Notes under the pieces: generated by a model
The model's database searches: none
What the model saw: the letters and a program-made list of their open reading frames with translations, nothing else
Told to the model about the DNA's origin: nothing
Shown: piece by piece, positions 42,993 to 52,354 of the stretch
How the letters are laid out: every line of letters begins with the position of its first letter
Position numbering within the stretch: position 1 is the stretch's first letter
Assembly: GCA_025350695.1 (NCBI GenBank)
Contig: JANXXI010000386.1
Span: 85,437-149,436, forward strand
DNA length: 64,000 bases
Source: Acidobacteriota bacterium
Lineage (GTDB): Bacteria; Acidobacteriota; Terriglobia; Bryobacterales; Bryobacteraceae
Reading direction: 5' to 3'
Position numbers and translations under genes: made by a program

Positions 42993-43613
42993 TCAGCTTT
43001 CGTCACGTGGATCGGGGCCGGCCAGGGAGTCCTGCGGCGAGGACTGGGATCCAGGTGGCACACAAAATGGTTCCACCGAAATGCGCGCGTAACACACTTC
43101 CAGCACATCCAGGTATTCTGTACCGCCCGGCGCTTGGAGTTCAACATTGTCGCCCGCTGCTGACTTCAGCAACGCGCGCCCCAGAGGCGACACCCAACTG
43201 ATGTGGTTGCGGTCCAGATCGACTTCGTCCGTGCCCACGATGCTCACCACTCGCTCCACTCCCGCGGCATTGGCATAGCGCACGGTCGCGCTGAAGAATG
43301 CTTTGGTGGCCGCTTGCCCCATTCTCGGAGTTTCCGGGTTCACCACTTCCGCCGCTTCGATTCTCTTGCTGAGAAAACGAATCCGACCATCAATCTGGCG
43401 CAGCCGCCGCTTGCCGTACTGATAGTCGGCGTTTTCACTGCGATCGCCGTTGCTGGCAGCCCACGCCACTACCTCGGTCACTGCCGGGCGTTCCCTGCTA
43501 AGCAGAAACCGGTGCTCGTCTTGCAGTCGCTGCAGCCCACTCGGCGTTATGTAGTTCTTGCCTTGCGTCGCAGGCTCGTCCGCTTTCGGTTTTCTGGTAG
43601 ACCCTTTTCTCAT
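42993..43613 (-). CDS. greB: Transcription elongation factor GreB-like
   Basis: The protein (206 residues) has the Gre N-terminal coiled coil with its acidic tip (NGDRSENADYQYGKRRLRQI) and the C-terminal FKBP-like domain (VSIVGTDEVDLDRNHISWVS, then PLGRALLKSAAGD). These are GreA/GreB hallmarks, and the SENADYQYGKRRL form favours GreB. It rescues backtracked RNA polymerase by stimulating transcript cleavage. The N-terminus has a basic ~20-residue extension and the C-terminus a proline-rich tail of ~25 residues beyond the usual end. The ATG at 43613 has GGAAGGA seven bases upstream; a TTG at 43634 is less likely. Confidence 0.9.
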   Translation of the reverse strand: MRKGSTRKPKADEPATQGKNYITPSGLQRLQDEHRFLLSRERPAVTEVVAWAASNGDRSENADYQYGKRRLRQIDGRIRFLSKRIEAAEVVNPETPRMGQAATKAFFSATVRYANAAGVERVVSIVGTDEVDLDRNHISWVSPLGRALLKSAAGDNVELQAPGGTEYLDVLEVCYARISVEPFCVPPGSQSSPQDSLAGPDPRDES

Positions 43614-44178
43614 CTCGTAGTCCTTCCTGCGCAAATCCGGTGGGCGCCACCACGCCCTCAGGACAAGGTTATACGTTGTCGGACCGGTTCTGCTTGAAAT
43701 TGGCGCAACATACGAGAAGAGCTTGCCGAACTGATTTGACTCCCGCCGTCGATCTACTGAGGCAACGCAAATCCGGAGACCTCAAGATTGATTTGTTCTC
43801 CGGTGATGAGGTGGTGGAATCTCAGATATTGGGCGTGCAGGAAATATCCTCCATCGCCGGGGAGGTCGGGTAGATTTTCTGAATTTTGGGTATGTTCCAG
43901 CGGTTTGAGGAAACCACGTGAGCGAGAAGTCGGCAACCCGTATGTAGACTATTCCGCACACCTTGAGGAATGTGCCTGGATTACGGCTAATTCGGAAGTT
44001 ATCGTAATCGCCCGACCGCTCAGGATAACAGCCCAGGCTAGAGCCAAGCGGTACATGGCTGTTTCCAGTACCAACGCCCGAAGGGCTATCGCGTTACTAG
44101 CGCGCAAAGTTCTACGCCGCGAACGTCAGTGCAAACTGGCATCGACTACCCTGAACCATCCATGCGATACTCCAGGAA
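43614..44178. other. Divergent intergenic region (565 bp) between greB and the FHA/SpoIIE gene
   Basis: No gene is convincing. Open frames of 60-135 codons exist on both strands (for example 43640-43873 and 43788-44195 plus, 43754-43936 minus) but overlap each other, have no ribosome sites and match no family I know. The region should contain the two divergent promoters, and may hold remnants of a decayed gene like those just beyond greB. Confidence 0.5.
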
Positions 44179-45819
44179 GTGGCGCGTCAACTTAGCATCA
44201 AAACTTCCAGTGGCGGACTCCGCACCGTTCTCCTCGACAATACTCGGATCGTTCTAGGCCGGTCGGAGTCCTGCGTTCTTTCCTACCCCAATGACACCAT
44301 GCTGTCCCGCACCCACCTGGCCTTCGAGCCCGGTCCAGACGAATGGATTCTCTGCGACCTGGGTAGCACCAACGGAACGCAACTCAACAACCAAAGGGTC
44401 AGCGGCCGGAAGCCATTAAAATTGGGCGACAAAATTGTGGCAGGCGGTCTCACCATTCTCTACCTGGGAACTGAACCTTCAGCCGAGTTAAGGCCACCAA
44501 CCATTGAAATCACTTCCGACCTGCTTTTGGACAATAAGACCGTCGCGATGACACTGGAAAAGGTCATGGCGTTGGCCGCCGACCCCAGTTCCGGTCACTC
44601 CGACCTACATGCGCAAGCACGAATGCGCGCATTAATCGACGCGGGACGTGAGTTGGCCGCCCATCGGCCGCTCGATGAGCTTTTTCAAGTTATCGTCAAA
44701 TTGGCAACCTCCGCGGTTCTAGCGAAACGCGGAGTTCTGATGACATTCCAGGGAGCCGATCTTGTGGTTAGCGCCACCATTGGAGAAGGCTTCCGGCTTA
44801 GCAGTTCCGTCGTTACGCGGGTGGTAGAAAAACGGGATTCGATCCTCATCGCAGATACCTCTCTCGATGAAATGTTCCGCGAGGCGCGCACCATCGTGGA
44901 ACAACGGGTCCGCAGTTTTATTGCAGTACCTCTGCAGACTGAATCGAAAGTGATCGGCCTGATCTATGTGGATTCGCCCGACGTGATCCGACGCTTTTCC
45001 GCCGACGACCTTAGCTTGCTAACCGTCATGGGCAACATTGCGGCCGTCCGAATTGAACATTCAAGACTGCTTGATGTGGAGCGGGCCGAACAACTAATGG
45101 CCAAGGAACTTTCGCAAGCGGCGGAGATTCAAAACGGCCTGTTTCCGCAATCTGCCCCTGTGATTGCTGGGTTGGAACTAGCAGGTAAGAGTGTTCCTTG
45201 CCGTTCGGTGGGAGGCGATTATTTCGACTTCTTGCCTCTCGAAGAGGGCCGCGTCCTGATTTTGGTCGGCGATGTGGCGGGAAAGGGTATGCCCGCATCC
45301 CTACTGATGACGAGCTTGCAGGCCCGCGTTCACTCCTTGGCCAGCCATTACCAGGACATGGCCCAGTTAAATACAGTCCTCAACAAAGGCGTGACGTCGA
45401 AATGTCCACAAGGAAAATTCATCACGTTTTTCATTGCGGTTCTCGATCCCGCGGCGGGAACCATTTCCTATTCCAACGCGGGGCACAATCCGCCAATGCT
45501 GCAGAAGCGGTCTGGCGAAATGATCACACTGGAGCAGGGCGGCCCTGTACTAGGAATTCTTAAGTCGTTCGAGTACTCCGGAGAGACCGTGTCGTGGGAA
45601 CCAGGCGACGTTTTACTGCTCTATAGCGACGGCGTGTCGGAGGCCATGAATATGGCTGAAGATGAATACGGGGAAGAACGTCTGGCCCAGTTCCTTGCGG
45701 CAAATAGGAATGAGTCCGTGAGCCAAATTCTTGAAAACATCTACGAAGATCTTCGGACATTCATGGGTGAAGCGACCGCTGGCGATGACATCACCGTCGT
45801 AGTCGCCAAGCTTACTTAG
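44179..45819 (+). CDS. FHA - GAF - SpoIIE-type PP2C phosphatase
   Basis: The 546-residue protein has an N-terminal FHA domain (1-100; IVLGRSESC, SRTHL, DLGSTNGT) that binds phosphothreonine, a GAF domain (about 140-305; FIAVPLQTESKVIGLIYVD), and a C-terminal SpoIIE/RsbU-type phosphatase (about 325-546; VGGDYFDF, LVGDVAGKGMPASLLM, LLYSDGVSEAM). It probably dephosphorylates an anti-sigma-factor antagonist or another phospho-protein in response to kinase signals and a small ligand. The start is a GTG with GGA close upstream. No partner kinase or anti-sigma gene is adjacent. Confidence 0.92.
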   Translation: MARQLSIKTSSGGLRTVLLDNTRIVLGRSESCVLSYPNDTMLSRTHLAFEPGPDEWILCDLGSTNGTQLNNQRVSGRKPLKLGDKIVAGGLTILYLGTEPSAELRPPTIEITSDLLLDNKTVAMTLEKVMALAADPSSGHSDLHAQARMRALIDAGRELAAHRPLDELFQVIVKLATSAVLAKRGVLMTFQGADLVVSATIGEGFRLSSSVVTRVVEKRDSILIADTSLDEMFREARTIVEQRVRSFIAVPLQTESKVIGLIYVDSPDVIRRFSADDLSLLTVMGNIAAVRIEHSRLLDVERAEQLMAKELSQAAEIQNGLFPQSAPVIAGLELAGKSVPCRSVGGDYFDFLPLEEGRVLILVGDVAGKGMPASLLMTSLQARVHSLASHYQDMAQLNTVLNKGVTSKCPQGKFITFFIAVLDPAAGTISYSNAGHNPPMLQKRSGEMITLEQGGPVLGILKSFEYSGETVSWEPGDVLLLYSDGVSEAMNMAEDEYGEERLAQFLAANRNESVSQILENIYEDLRTFMGEATAGDDITVVVAKLT

Positions 45820-46038
45820 TCTGCTCAGAGCGGCTCCCGCAGGGCGGGTGAAGTTCGCACGAGTCTCATCCCATTCATGTTCTGTAGTACCGGCCTTGCC
45901 ATTACGCCCAGTCACATTCTAGTCGCCTTGAAACCTTTTCCATCTCGAAGGTGTCCATAGGTCTAGATACTGTAAGGTATTTGCGTTCAAGGCTGACCGC
46001 AATCGGTGCGCTAAACTAGTAGCAGCGGTTTTCCATAT

Positions 46039-48888
46039 ATGCTTGACATGATACTGGCCAAGATTTTCGGCACCAAGACTGAGCGCGAGATCAAAGCCAT
46101 TCGTCCTCTAATCACCGCCATAAACGGTTTAGAGGATCAGATGAAAGCTTTGAGCGACGCCGAATTGGCCGCCAAAACGATATCTTTTAAAGAACGACTA
46201 GCCCAAGGCTCCTCCCTTGACGACCTACTGGTTGAAGCTTTCGCGGCTGTTCGCGAAGGCAGCCGGCGCGCACTCAACATGCGCCACTTCGACGTGCAAC
46301 TGATCGGCGGCATTATGCTTCACAAGGGCTCAATCGCCGAGATGGGAACGGGTGAAGGCAAAACTTTGGTGGCTACCCTGCCCGTCTACTTGAATGCTCT
46401 TTCCGGGCTAGGAGTCCATGTTGTCACCGTCAACGACTATCTAGCCAAACGCGATGCGGAGTGGATGGGGCGGCTCTATAGCTTCATGGGTCTTTCCTGG
46501 GGCACGGTTGTTCATGAACGGAGCGATTCTGACCGGCGGGAATCCTACGCGTCGGACATTACTTACGGCACCAACAACGAATACGGGTTCGATTATTTGC
46601 GCGACAACATGAAGTTTCGGTTGGAAAATTGTGTCCAGCGGGGTCATAACTTCGCCATCGTCGACGAAGTCGATTCCATCTTGATCGACGAAGCCCGCAC
46701 GCCTCTGATCATTTCCGGCCCCAGTGAAGAGTCGACCGACAAGTATTACAAGATCAACCGCTTCATACCGAAGCTGGTCCGCGGTGAAGTGATCGAAGGC
46801 CGCGAGCCCGGGGAAAAGTACTTCACCGGCGATTATACGGTGGATGAAAAGCATAAGAACGTCGCTCTGACCGAAGAAGGCGTGCATAAAGTGGAACGGC
46901 TGCTAGGTTGCGGAAATCTGTACGACCCAACGAACATCGAATCCAATCACCACATTCAACAGGCGCTGAAAGCCCATGTGCTATTTCACCGCGATAAGGA
47001 TTATCTGGTGCGCCCCGGTGACGATGGCCAACCGGAAGTTATGATTGTCGATGAATTCACTGGGCGCATTATGCCCGGTCGACGCTGGTCAGACGGTTTG
47101 CATCAAGCCATAGAAGCCAAGGAAGGCGTCAAGATCCAGCGCGAAACGCAGACCCTTGCCAGTATCACCTACCAGAACTATTTCCGGTTGTACAAGAAGC
47201 TAGCCGGTATGACCGGTACTGCCGAAACGGAAGCAGCCGAGTTCGGGAAAACCTATAAGATCGACGTCAGCATTATTCCGCCCAACAGGCAACGCTGCCG
47301 CATCGATTCTAACGACATCGTTTACCGGACGGAAGAAGAAAAGTTCCGCAATGCAGCCAAGGAAATTAAGGAAAAGAACGAAAAGGGTCAGCCGGTTCTT
47401 GTTGGCACGATTTCCGTGGATAAGTCAGAACGGCTAGGGGCAATCCTCAAGAAGATGGGCGTGCCGCACGAAGTGCTGAACGCAAAAAACCACGAACGCG
47501 AAGCATCCATCGTGGCTCAGGCCGGACGCAAAGGCGCGGTCACCGTTTCCACCAACATGGCCGGGCGCGGTACCGATATTTTGCTCGGTGGCAACGCCGA
47601 GTTCCTAACTAAGGAAAAGCTGCGCAAGAAAGGTATAGATCCCGAAACTTGCGAAAAAGCCGAGTGGGACGAAGTTTTCAAGGAAATGAAGCAGCAGACC
47701 GAAAAGGAGCACGAAGAAGTCGTCGCCGCCGGAGGCCTGCATATTATCGGCACCGAAAGGCACGAATCCCGCCGCATCGACAACCAGCTTCGCGGCCGCG
47801 CCGGACGTCAAGGCGATCCGGGCAGTTCCAAATTCTACCTCTCGCTACAGGACGATTTACTGCGCATCTTTGGTGGTGATCGCATGCAGAACCTGATGTT
47901 GAAGCTCGGCATGGAAGAAGATGTGCCGATCGAGTCGCGGTTGATCACCAAGCGCATCGCCTCCGCCCAAAAAGCAGTGGAAGCCCAACATTTCGCCAGC
48001 CGCAAACACGTTCTGGAATATGACGACGTGATGAACAAGCAACGGCAGGCGGTCTATTCGCTGCGCCGCGGCTTGCTCGATGGAACCGATCAGAAGGCCA
48101 AGATCATTGAGATCGTGGAGGGTATGGTGGGATCGCTGGTGGATGAACGCATCCCTCCCAAAGTCCACCCTGACGCCTGGGAATTGGCTGAGCTTGAAAG
48201 CGATGTTCTTTCGCGTTTCGGCGTAAAAGTTACCGTTGCTGAAATGAAAGGCAACAACAAGAATCAAATTGAAGAGATGATCCTGGAAAGGCTCAAGCGG
48301 CGCTACGACGAAAAAGAGAGCACCGTAAGCTCCGATTTAATGCGCGAAGCCGAGCGCATGATCATGCTGAAAGTGATCGACGATCAGTGGAAAGATCACA
48401 TGCTGACCATGGATCACTTGAAGGAAGGCATCAACCTCCGCAGTTACGGCCAGAAGGATCCGCTGATCGAATACAAGCGGGAAAGCTTCACCATGTTCCA
48501 GGACATGATGGATCGGATTGAGGACGAAGCCGTCCGTTATCTCTACTTCCTGCAGGTGGACGAAGGAACCACGGCGCGCAATTTACTGCCGTTTGATCCC
48601 GATGACGAGGATCGCGACGATAACGCCGCGCCTGAGGAGGAGGACCCCGATCACCAAAACGGAGCAGGTGGGCAGGCTGTCGCAGTGAACCAGGCGGCTC
48701 AGTCGAGCATCGCCGATTTCACCCGAAGCATCGCCCGAAAAAAAGAAAAGGAAATGGAAGCCTTGCAATTTCTTGGCGGCTCAACGGCCAGCGAAACACC
48801 CCAACCCCTGCTTGCGAAGAAGACGCCCGGGCGGAACGATCCGTGCTGGTGCGGTAGTGGGAAAAAATTCAAAAAATGCCACGGCTAG
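46039..48888 (+). CDS. secA: Preprotein translocase ATPase SecA
   Basis: The 949-residue protein is full-length SecA. Walker A GTGEGKT is at 103-109, and the DEAD-like DEVDSILIDEAR at 209-220. RGRAGRQGDPGSS and TNMAGRGTDILLGG mark the second nucleotide-binding fold, and SYGQKDPL lies in the wing/scaffold part. The C-terminal zinc finger CWCGSGKKFKKCH has C936, C938, C947 and H948 and would bind SecB or the ribosome. It drives export through SecYEG. The linker before the zinc site is unusually acidic (DDEDRDDNAAPEEEDPD). The next gene starts 13 bases before the SecA stop. Confidence 0.98.
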   Translation: MLDMILAKIFGTKTEREIKAIRPLITAINGLEDQMKALSDAELAAKTISFKERLAQGSSLDDLLVEAFAAVREGSRRALNMRHFDVQLIGGIMLHKGSIAEMGTGEGKTLVATLPVYLNALSGLGVHVVTVNDYLAKRDAEWMGRLYSFMGLSWGTVVHERSDSDRRESYASDITYGTNNEYGFDYLRDNMKFRLENCVQRGHNFAIVDEVDSILIDEARTPLIISGPSEESTDKYYKINRFIPKLVRGEVIEGREPGEKYFTGDYTVDEKHKNVALTEEGVHKVERLLGCGNLYDPTNIESNHHIQQALKAHVLFHRDKDYLVRPGDDGQPEVMIVDEFTGRIMPGRRWSDGLHQAIEAKEGVKIQRETQTLASITYQNYFRLYKKLAGMTGTAETEAAEFGKTYKIDVSIIPPNRQRCRIDSNDIVYRTEEEKFRNAAKEIKEKNEKGQPVLVGTISVDKSERLGAILKKMGVPHEVLNAKNHEREASIVAQAGRKGAVTVSTNMAGRGTDILLGGNAEFLTKEKLRKKGIDPETCEKAEWDEVFKEMKQQTEKEHEEVVAAGGLHIIGTERHESRRIDNQLRGRAGRQGDPGSSKFYLSLQDDLLRIFGGDRMQNLMLKLGMEEDVPIESRLITKRIASAQKAVEAQHFASRKHVLEYDDVMNKQRQAVYSLRRGLLDGTDQKAKIIEIVEGMVGSLVDERIPPKVHPDAWELAELESDVLSRFGVKVTVAEMKGNNKNQIEEMILERLKRRYDEKESTVSSDLMREAERMIMLKVIDDQWKDHMLTMDHLKEGINLRSYGQKDPLIEYKRESFTMFQDMMDRIEDEAVRYLYFLQVDEGTTARNLLPFDPDDEDRDDNAAPEEEDPDHQNGAGGQAVAVNQAAQSSIADFTRSIARKKEKEMEALQFLGGSTASETPQPLLAKKTPGRNDPCWCGSGKKFKKCHG

Positions 48889-49865
48889 CAGCTTTGTTAC
48901 TACTCACTTCCGGCAGCGCGTTCGCCGGTTTGTTGCCTGAAGGGTTTGAGGGCGCCACGCGCACCTCAAACCGCAAGCCAGACATTCCGGACGCCGCAAT
49001 CTGGAAAGAATGTGGTTACCAGGATTCTGACTATGCCGAATACAAAAAGGCCGGCAAGTCATTCAACATTACAGCATGGCGATTTACTGATACAACAGCC
49101 TCACTTGAGGCTTTTGAGTTTCTGGTCCCGGCAGATGCTCAAGTAGCCGACCTAACCAAGGTCTCGGCTAAACGGGGAGCTATTACATGGGCAATTTACG
49201 GAAACTATCTTCTTATTTTTGATGGCGTTACACCCACAGACGACGATATTCTAGCCCAGTTGATGCTTTCCCTGCCCCGCCTCGATCAGGCCCCATTCCC
49301 TTCCCTGCGGGGAGCGCTACCCCAAAACGGAAAGATCCAACGCTCCGAACGTTACATTCTCGGTCCAGCCGGAATGGCCAAATTTGTCCCTCAGATCAGC
49401 CCGTCGCTCGCCGCCTTCTCCATGGGCGCCGAAGGACGGACGGCTCGCTACAAGGCGCCGGAGGGCGAAATGCGGCTGACCCTTTTGAGCTATCCCACCC
49501 CGCACATTGCCCGTGACCGCCTTGCCGAATTTCAGAAGTTGGAGGGCATTCGGGTAAAGCGTTCCGGTCCAATTCTGGGTATTGTTACTGATTTCACAAA
49601 CGCAGATGCGGCTGAGAAGCTGCTGGCTGATGTTCGTTACGAACCCAATATCACGGTAAATGTTAAAGGCGACACCTACGAGCCACAAATTGGAGAAATT
49701 GTTGTAACTGGCGTCAAATTTGCCGGTATGCTGTTTCTTTTCTCTCTCTTAGCAGCCTTCGGCTTGAAGGGTGTGCGCCTCCTGATCTCAAGAATGCGCG
49801 GAGAGAAGCCTGGCGATCAGGAAGAAGAGATGACGCTGCTCCGACTTGGGGGTCGGCAAAAATAA
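48876..49865 (+). CDS. SecA-coupled exported membrane protein of unknown function
   Basis: The 329-residue protein has a cleavable signal (RLAALLLLTSGSAFAG), a ~270-residue beta-rich domain with repeated lone cysteine and Phe-rich strands (DAAIWKECGYQDSDYAEYKK; AWRFTDTTASLEAFEFLVPA), and one membrane helix near the C-terminus (about 283-303, VKFAGMLFLFSLLAAFGLKG) followed by a basic tail. It resembles DUF6599-type acidobacterial proteins (recalled, not searched). Its start overlaps secA by 13 bases, so it is translationally coupled to it. It could be a component tied to secretion or only to the operon. Confidence 0.75.
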   Translation: MPRLAALLLLTSGSAFAGLLPEGFEGATRTSNRKPDIPDAAIWKECGYQDSDYAEYKKAGKSFNITAWRFTDTTASLEAFEFLVPADAQVADLTKVSAKRGAITWAIYGNYLLIFDGVTPTDDDILAQLMLSLPRLDQAPFPSLRGALPQNGKIQRSERYILGPAGMAKFVPQISPSLAAFSMGAEGRTARYKAPEGEMRLTLLSYPTPHIARDRLAEFQKLEGIRVKRSGPILGIVTDFTNADAAEKLLADVRYEPNITVNVKGDTYEPQIGEIVVTGVKFAGMLFLFSLLAAFGLKGVRLLISRMRGEKPGDQEEEMTLLRLGGRQK

Positions 49866-50178
49866 ATCTTGAAGAATCTCTGCCTTAGAGCGAAGTCAAG
49901 AGACTTTTTCAGATGATTTCCCCAGTTTATCCACTGACCCTCTAAAATAGCCCATCCCAGCAATCTATTGAAAACAAGCTAGTTGTTAGACTGAAAAATC
50001 CACTTACTTTTTCACTTGACTAAAACTCCCGGAGATCTTACCATCCAAACAACACACAGGATTTTCGGCTTCGTTTCAAGCGATACCGTTGGTTCTGATT
50101 CTCCCGACATTGCGGCAGCTGATTCCTGCCGCTGTCAAGCTAACGCGGTCGGTTTATCAAAACCGCCGCGTTTGTTTA
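49866..50178. other. Intergenic region (313 bp) with hairpins and promoter-like sequence
   Basis: No protein gene is supported. AT-rich sequence contains a promoter-like pair, and two consecutive hairpins follow, the second with a terminator character. A 78-codon frame starting at 50016 has no ribosome site and runs into the convergent gene's coding sequence. Confidence 0.55.
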
Positions 50179-50180
50179 TT
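50016..50180 (+). ncRNA. Candidate small RNA (promoter to terminator)
   Basis: TTGACT (50016-50021) and TACCAT (50039-50044) are 17 bases apart and could form a promoter. About 65 bases on is a hairpin GCGGCAG/CTGCCGC (50112-50132), and a terminator-like hairpin ends near 50172. The expected transcript would be about 125 bases. No known RNA family is recognised, so this is a prediction from layout only. Confidence 0.25.
50142..50180 (+). terminator. Rho-independent terminator-like hairpin
   Basis: AACGCGG-T-CGGTTT pairs with AAACCG-CCGCGTT with one bulged T (50149), an ATCA loop and a T-rich TGTTTATT tail. It would act on plus-strand transcripts reading from the secA operon or from the promoter-like pair upstream. 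Confidence 0.65.
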
Positions 50181-52323
50181 ATGGCCACTTCAAATGCCGG
50201 TGAAGAAATTGAAAAGTTTCATTTCCGAAAATTTGGTGTGGGCCTTTGAAGTATTCAATTTCGGTTAAATTTGGCAAACTAAAATCGGCATAATGACGTC
50301 TGACTTTGGCATACTCCGAGCTGATCCATTCGTCGATTCCAACGCCATCGTAATGACCGCGCTCTACCATGAATGGTCGCGGGAAGATCATGTAAGCGGA
50401 TTCGGCGTGGTTGAAGGTGTCGCCCGAATCGAATTCCAGGATTTCATACTCATGGGTGAACATATAGCTGAAAGGCTGATCTACGCTTGTGATTTTTGAA
50501 ATCCATTCGTTGAAATCGCCTGAACAAATGATCGCTTTATACCGGGGCTCAAGTACCGGAACGCGCATGGCCGTTTTTCCGCCATAAGACAAACCGTAGA
50601 AAGCGATCCGATTCTTGTCCACAAAGGGAAGCGTTTCAAGCCAGTCTATTGAGCGCTGATGTTGCGGCGTTATGAAAGCAAATAGTGTCCTTCCCAGGGG
50701 ATTCCCTTTGCGAGACAGGACCCTGAATCGTTCCCCGAAAATGTACGGATTCTGGGGTACAAAGACGATGAAGCCACGCTCAGCCAAACGTGCGGCGTAG
50801 CGCTGGTAGGTCAGCATCATTTTCGCGTCTTTAGGATCAATCAGATCTTGCGGGCGCCCTTCAAGTCCGTGCTGGGCGACCACGACCGGCCGACGTTCGC
50901 CGGGCTTCAAATCCTTCGGAACCAGCAAGACGCCATAGGCAATAACTTCTTTGAACACCGGAATCACGGCTTCATAACCCGTGAAAGCAGGCATATCGTA
51001 AATGCGGCGCGTCTTTACATCAAGCGCGGAAAAGGGCTCGCGGATGATCCCTGTTATCTCTTCTTCAAATTGCTTGCGGTACGAAGGCATAGACGCTTCC
51101 CAGGATTCCAGACTGGTCTTCGAGGCTTTAGCCCAAAAGTCCTTGCGCACAAATTCTGAGCGGCGGACAGCCGCTTGCGTGTACTCAACCAGTTGCCGGA
51201 ATTGCGCCTGCATGCGGGCATCGGCGCCGCTCTCATTTAACGAAAGAATAGGAGCACTCCTGGCAGGGCCGCCGAGAAACGCTTTGAACGTTTCCTCGCC
51301 TGGATTGGCGATGAATGTAGCTTTCGTTCGGGCCACCTCGGCTCGGACTGCAGCAAGAGGCTCCTGTTGTATGAACCCAGGAGCGGCCCCTCGGCGCCCA
51401 GCCTGTTCGGCGGGTGGACCGGAAATTCGCGGAAATGGCGATGCTTCAACGATTAGCTGTCGAGGGGCGATGAGCGCGGCAAGATCGACGTCGCGAAAGC
51501 CTCGCAGTTGCGTCCAGATGTTGCGGTAAATCGGCTCCTGCCACATTGCCGTACGTGAACCAAAATACCCGCTCACAACAGTGCTCAATATTCGTTCGTC
51601 AACCGCCGCCGAGTGCAAGGCGATCAACCCGCCTTCCCCATATCCCCAAACTCCAATTGACGTTCCTGGCGCGGATTTGGCAAACCAATCCACGGCGGCC
51701 AGCACCTTCTGCACTTCATAACCGATGATGTGGCGGCCAACTTGATATGCCATCCGATAGATGAACTCCCGGTGCGGTTGGTTGGTCATCTTAATGCGCG
51801 GATTGCCTGACCATGTGTCTTTGCGATCAATCAGAGTCGGGATAAGGACTTGGCATCCACTAGCCGCAAGTCTACCGGCCCAACTTGCCGCGATTGATTC
51901 GGGCGTTTGATCGGCATCGGGAATCGCCACCACATTTTTCTTCGGCATTCGGCCGATGGGTTTTAATAGTAAGCCTTCGGCCGTGACTCCGTCGAGAACG
52001 GGCCAGGAGACCCGATGCACCTCGAAGGTAGAGGCTTTGGCCAAAAGGGAGGCTGTGTTTAAGGTTGTCTGCAGAGTAGGGGAATCGAAAGGAACGCGTG
52101 CGTCCTTCAGCCCGATGAGGCGCCGAAGCCGCTCGCGACTTCCTGGAGCAACCGGCGCCGCGCCCGCTGATTCCAGTTCGCGCATCAGGAATGTGTCTAT
52201 ACCGGAAACGAGATCCGACGCAATATCGGTGGTTTGGCTCAGAGGGGCCGTTCCAGGCATCGGCTGCGCCATCGCAGCCAAAACCGCCATGTACAATGCA
52301 GCAAAAATTTTCATAGAGTTCAA
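50179..52323 (-). CDS. Duplicated alpha/beta hydrolase, secreted, one half degenerate
   Basis: The 714-residue protein has a signal peptide (KIFAALYMAVLAAMA) and two hydrolase halves. The N-half (about 100-330) keeps the fold with GYGEGG at 227-232, where the nucleophile serine of GxSxG is glycine 229. The C-half (about 450-714) has an intact nucleophile S579 in GLSYGG and a likely catalytic H696 in GPHQIFG, with the acid in the DFNEW or HAESAY stretch. Relatives are dienelactone-hydrolase- or acetyl-xylan-esterase-like enzymes. Action on plant or bacterial polysaccharide esters is likely but not shown. A metallophosphoesterase gene lies 31 bases upstream in the same direction. Confidence 0.82.
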   Translation of the reverse strand: MNSMKIFAALYMAVLAAMAQPMPGTAPLSQTTDIASDLVSGIDTFLMRELESAGAAPVAPGSRERLRRLIGLKDARVPFDSPTLQTTLNTASLLAKASTFEVHRVSWPVLDGVTAEGLLLKPIGRMPKKNVVAIPDADQTPESIAASWAGRLAASGCQVLIPTLIDRKDTWSGNPRIKMTNQPHREFIYRMAYQVGRHIIGYEVQKVLAAVDWFAKSAPGTSIGVWGYGEGGLIALHSAAVDERILSTVVSGYFGSRTAMWQEPIYRNIWTQLRGFRDVDLAALIAPRQLIVEASPFPRISGPPAEQAGRRGAAPGFIQQEPLAAVRAEVARTKATFIANPGEETFKAFLGGPARSAPILSLNESGADARMQAQFRQLVEYTQAAVRRSEFVRKDFWAKASKTSLESWEASMPSYRKQFEEEITGIIREPFSALDVKTRRIYDMPAFTGYEAVIPVFKEVIAYGVLLVPKDLKPGERRPVVVAQHGLEGRPQDLIDPKDAKMMLTYQRYAARLAERGFIVFVPQNPYIFGERFRVLSRKGNPLGRTLFAFITPQHQRSIDWLETLPFVDKNRIAFYGLSYGGKTAMRVPVLEPRYKAIICSGDFNEWISKITSVDQPFSYMFTHEYEILEFDSGDTFNHAESAYMIFPRPFMVERGHYDGVGIDEWISSEYAKVRRHYADFSLPNLTEIEYFKGPHQIFGNETFQFLHRHLKWP

Positions 52324-52354
52324 ACAAGCTGGGGAAATAGTCGACTTTTTGCGA

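Noticed and set aside
43640..44195. Two overlapping plus-strand open frames in the greB/SpoIIE gap
   Set aside because: They overlap each other in different frames and the second runs into the next gene. No family resemblance or ribosome site was found.
50016..50249. 78-codon frame in the gap after the secA operon
   Set aside because: It has no ribosome site, spans two hairpins and ends inside the convergent hydrolase gene.
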